Shown here: piece by piece, positions 22,304 through 24,610 of the stretch
How positions within the stretch are numbered: position 1 is the first letter of the stretch
Layout: each line of letters starts with the position of its first letter
Assembly (NCBI GenBank): GCA_016839985.1
Contig: JAEOTG010000028.1
Span: 1 to 24,610 of the forward strand
Reading direction: 5' to 3'
Source: Candidatus Heimdallarchaeota archaeon
GTDB lineage: Archaea; Asgardarchaeota; Heimdallarchaeia; Heimdallarchaeales; Heimdallarchaeaceae
DNA: 24,610 nt
Translations under genes and position numbers: made by a program
The notes under the pieces: generated by a model
The model's input: only the letters and a program-made list of their open reading frames with translations
What the model was told of the DNA's origin: nothing
Databases searched by the model: none

Positions 22304-23566
22304 TTATCTTTTTCGACGCATTAGATATAATGCGGTTACTAGCCCGAGCATTGAGACACTTATAAATATGCCGAAGGAAATTCCTGTTGCGGCTACGGGG
22401 CCTACTTGTATTCTGAATACACATGTGTCCATAGCATATGATGGTATTGCTAACCAAGCTAATGGCCAGCCATAATAGTCTGCTAAATACATTGAAAAGC
22501 CATCTGCTACTGGTCCTATTAAAACGAAGAATACAAAGTTCAAACCTTCATAAAGTGAATATTCGGTTTCTGTTTCGTCTACTTCATAGTTATTGACTAC
22601 CCAGTAATATGCTGATGGTCCCATGTGTGCTGGATCCATCCAAACAATTTCTCCGGTAATTGGACTTAGTGGAAAGTCAATAATACCTGTTACTCCTTGT
22701 TCAGAATATGTACCACCTGTATCACTCATAGATGAGTTCCATATTGCTTTTACTGAAACAGTTTCTGGATCCGCTTCCGTACCAATATCCATGTTTTGAT
22801 AAACATCACCGGTTTGAGCTACAGCTATTGGACGTGGAGTGCAGTTATCCCAATCATTTACTAAGTTATAACCAGTTACAGGAACGTCTAAAGCTGCTAC
22901 AGCTTCTTGTTCAACTGTGACAGTGTTAAATGGTGCATAATAGGGGAACAATGTCTCAGGAATATCATCCCTTGTTTCACCAACATAGAAGAGTTTGCTA
23001 TCATGTGCATATTCAAATTCCCATGCTGTGTGATTAGCATTAGAGACTAGCTCTGATGCAATTATAGTTAGATAGTGCCATCCAACTTCCAAAGGAATGT
23101 TCTTTTGTTTGTATAGATCTTGAAGTGTTCCTTCATCATCTGCTAATTCTACGTTACTTCCACCAAGGCTTATATCGTCTAGCATTACATTGTACCACCC
23201 ACCAAAACGGGTTTCATTGTACAGATAGCCAACTTCAGTTAGGTTATTAGGAGCTGTATAATACCAATCAGATTGTCCATCTCCTCCATTATAAAATGCA
23301 GGTGTAGGATAAGCGTACCATGATAAAATACAAATATCATAGAAGAAAGCAAATCTTAGTAAGTCATTTTGACCAAGTACCATACTAGTATCTACGAATC
23401 TTTTATCAAATTCGACATAGACACCGCCCATATCTCTGTATGTTGAGGGTGCCCATTCAAGTCGTATATCAACCATTTTTTTTGCAGGTTCAGCGCTATT
23501 CAATGCAACAGCGCCAAACATTGATGCCACAAAAAGGAAGATTAAAATTAGTCCTTTTTTATTCAT
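22304..23566 (-). CDS. Membrane-anchored surface protein, operon partner of the solute-binding protein
   Basis: 420 aa with a signal peptide (1-25; MNKKGLILIFLFVASMF core, cut near ALNSAEP) and a C-terminal helix (about 395-415; ISFGIFISVSMLGLVTALYL) with an RRKR end. The ectodomain is Trp/Tyr/Asp-rich, with NxT/NxS sequons, two Cys-containing segments (YDICILSW, DNCTPRP) and beta character. The tail region before the anchor (GLNFVFFVLIGPVADGF) is unusually hydrophobic and may lie on the membrane. No family was recognised. ATG 23566 is chosen because AAGGTGA lies 7 nt upstream and a signal peptide starts there; an ATG at 23638 would add 24 residues without support. First gene of an operon with the solute-binding protein, so it is probably an accessory in the same uptake or sensing system. 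Confidence 0.8.
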   Translation of the reverse strand: MNKKGLILIFLFVASMFGAVALNSAEPAKKMVDIRLEWAPSTYRDMGGVYVEFDKRFVDTSMVLGQNDLLRFAFFYDICILSWYAYPTPAFYNGGDGQSDWYYTAPNNLTEVGYLYNETRFGGWYNVMLDDISLGGSNVELADDEGTLQDLYKQKNIPLEVGWHYLTIIASELVSNANHTAWEFEYAHDSKLFYVGETRDDIPETLFPYYAPFNTVTVEQEAVAALDVPVTGYNLVNDWDNCTPRPIAVAQTGDVYQNMDIGTEADPETVSVKAIWNSSMSDTGGTYSEQGVTGIIDFPLSPITGEIVWMDPAHMGPSAYYWVVNNYEVDETETEYSLYEGLNFVFFVLIGPVADGFSMYLADYYGWPLAWLAIPSYAMDTCVFRIQVGPVAATGISFGIFISVSMLGLVTALYLMRRKR

Positions 23567-23573
23567 TATTTTT

Positions 23574-23580
23574 TCACCTT
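23574..23580 (-). promoter_or_regulatory. Ribosome site fixing the start at 23566
   Basis: AAGGTGA on the minus strand, 7 nt before ATG 23566. It rules against the longer reading from 23638. Confidence 0.7.
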
Positions 23581-23581
23581 T

Positions 23582-23598
23582 GCTTACATTAAGTAAGC
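23582..23598. promoter_or_regulatory. Palindrome GCTTAC-ATTAA-GTAAGC at the operon's transcription start
   Basis: A perfect 6-bp inverted repeat around 5 nt. It lies just before the ribosome site of the 23566 gene and about where transcription should begin, given a minus-strand TATA box TTTTTATATTA at about 23619-23629. It could be an operator or a 5' mRNA hairpin. Confidence 0.4.
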
Positions 23599-23618
23599 GA
23601 GTCAGATTATTGATACGT

Positions 23619-23629
23619 AATATAAAAAC
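23619..23629 (-). promoter_or_regulatory. TATA box of the surface protein/solute-binding protein operon
   Basis: TTTTTATATTA on the minus strand, giving a predicted start near 23597 and a leader of about 30 nt that contains the palindrome and the ribosome site. Confidence 0.45.
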
Positions 23630-23807
23630 ATTATGCACTGAAAATTCGATTTAAACAGTTAAAAAGTGTCTAAATTCCATAAGTCTCACATTTAAGCATA
23701 ATTAAATAATTGAACATTCTGTAGATTATTTTTATCAAATTTAGTTTTTGAAATTCGTTAAACACAAGAATTCTCACTCTGTAGTAACTTCATAAAATTG
23801 AATAGAT

Positions 23808-24545
23808 TTATTCTATCTTACTTAGCATTCTCTTAACATTTTTAATATCTTTATTGATTTCATCGACTCTATTTTCTAAACTTTCAACCAGTTTAAGTAT
23901 TTCAACAATGTTCTCTGACTTACTCTCATAATCGGTTATAATGTCTTGCAAAGGTTTGGCTTTTTGGCTTGTTTGTTCAATTACTGTTTTTTCTTCTTTA
24001 GGGATATCACCCATAATAAGTCTTTTACTCATATGTTCAAATAACTCATTAATATTTTCCCCTGTCAAAGCTGAAGTTTCATAAATTTTTGCTGGAAAAT
24101 TAAAGGAATCTTGGAATTCTTCAGCTATTCTTTCCATATCTTCTGCATGAACTTCTCTATCTTCTACTAAATCTATTTTATTGCCAATCAAGTATAACTC
24201 TTGAAGTGAGTTTTTTGCGTAATTAGTCGCTTCTTCTGCCCATTTTAGACTGTTCTTTAATGTTTGAGGATTTGTCACATCAAAAACTACAAGGGCACAC
24301 TTACAACCATGGTAGAATGAAGATCTCATACCATGGAAGATTGTTTGTCCTGCTAAGTCCCAAATAGTTAGTAGAACTAGTTCTCCCTCAATATTCACTT
24401 TTTGAGCTGCAAAATCTGCTCCTAAGGTTTTTAAATAATCAGCTCTAAATGATTTTCCCATGTACTTTCTACGAATCGAAGTCTTTCCCACTTCAGGATC
24501 ACCAATAAGAACTATTTTATAAGCTCTTTTAGGTTCAATTGACAT
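23808..24545 (-). CDS. Rab/Ras-like small GTPase with C-terminal coiled coil
   Basis: 245 aa. The G domain (8-175) has all five boxes: G1 GDPEVGKTS (15-23), G2 T40 in LKTLGADF, G3 WDLAGQ (62-67, with the catalytic Gln 67), G4 NKID (122-125) and G5 ETSAL (156-160). It should bind and hydrolyse GTP and act as a molecular switch. The P-loop has Pro 17 and Glu 18 where Ras has Gly 12 and Gly 13. The ~65-residue tail (180-245) ends in a heptad-patterned helix (from about 208; VESLENRVDEINKDIK), likely a coiled coil. There is no C-terminal Cys for prenylation, so membrane attachment, if any, must be by another route. Large families of such Rab-like GTPases are typical of Asgard archaea. ATG 24545 fits the usual N-terminus; a minus-strand TATA-like TTAAATTG lies about 35 nt upstream. 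Confidence 0.93.
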   Translation of the reverse strand: MSIEPKRAYKIVLIGDPEVGKTSIRRKYMGKSFRADYLKTLGADFAAQKVNIEGELVLLTIWDLAGQTIFHGMRSSFYHGCKCALVVFDVTNPQTLKNSLKWAEEATNYAKNSLQELYLIGNKIDLVEDREVHAEDMERIAEEFQDSFNFPAKIYETSALTGENINELFEHMSKRLIMGDIPKEEKTVIEQTSQKAKPLQDIITDYESKSENIVEILKLVESLENRVDEINKDIKNVKRMLSKIE

Positions 24546-24610
24546 AATTCTTTCCCTATCTTATGTTTTTGTTAATCAATTTAATTCTTTTGCCAAATAC
24601 ATTTAAGGAA

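Noticed and set aside
23567..23638. Longer start for the surface protein at 23638
   Set aside because: The extra 24 residues precede a perfect signal peptide start with its own ribosome site and would span the predicted transcription start and palindrome.
1..24610. tRNA, rRNA, insertion sequence or prophage genes
   Set aside because: No cloverleaf-like tRNA sequence, rRNA segment, transposase, terminal inverted repeats or phage structural genes were seen by eye; a tRNAscan or Rfam run would settle small RNAs.

Overview
The window reads as a piece of an Asgard-type archaeal chromosome, most likely from an AT-rich Heimdall- or Loki-like lineage; the lineage is inferred and the sequence contains no rRNA. 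The archaeal signs are an MptE-type pterin pyrophosphokinase, a short XPF-type nuclease without a helicase domain, TATA-box promoters about 25-27 nt upstream of start codons that seem leaderless, T-rich terminators, and many surface proteins held by one C-terminal membrane helix with a basic tail. The Asgard sign is a Rab/Ras-like small GTPase with a coiled-coil tail. No tRNA, rRNA, CRISPR array, insertion sequence or phage gene was seen, and base composition looks even throughout.

Layout. 1-1400: the end of a secreted protein, a 92-aa small-domain protein, and a small zinc-motif protein (CX2CX13HXC). 1409-4476 (minus): an EF-hand-bearing surface protein, a DEAD-box RNA helicase, and a coupled pair of tiny genes of 66 and 53 aa; the second is a membrane protein easily missed by gene callers. 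4477-4768: a divergent control region with four GATTACA heptamers and an inverted GGGACATATAT motif. It drives the tiny gene pair one way and a paralogue of the zinc-motif protein the other way. 5247-6738 (minus): an XPF/ERCC4 nuclease, a glutaredoxin and a four-helix membrane protein. 6899-10547 (plus): a tight three-gene operon for an FAD-linked 2-hydroxyacid (lactate-type) dehydrogenase, EtfB, and EtfA with an N-terminal 2x[4Fe-4S] ferredoxin domain. 10694-14890: a surface protein, an EamA-type transporter (minus), a NUDIX hydrolase, an all-helical protein of unknown function and a PTPS/QueD-family enzyme. 14904-17439 (minus): MptE overlapping the end of a CLC chloride transporter gene with a CBS pair. 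17606-20233 (plus): a large beta-propeller/TSP3-repeat surface protein and a zinc-ribbon membrane protein. 20339-23566 (minus): a surface protein followed by a family 5 solute-binding protein whose two halves are in swapped order. 23808-24545 (minus): the small GTPase.

How the genes fit together. The dehydrogenase and Etf genes look like one flavin-based electron-transfer complex that couples oxidation of a hydroxyacid to NAD and ferredoxin, as in the Acetobacterium LctBCD system. PTPS and MptE are convergent neighbours that would catalyse consecutive steps of pterin cofactor synthesis (dihydroneopterin to 6-hydroxymethyl-dihydropterin to its diphosphate). The surface protein and the solute-binding protein at 20339-23566 look like an uptake or sensing operon whose ABC permeases lie elsewhere. 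The strongest oddities are the apparently circularly permuted solute-binding protein, the paralogous zinc-motif family with its elaborate divergent promoter, and the ferredoxin-fused Etf operon.
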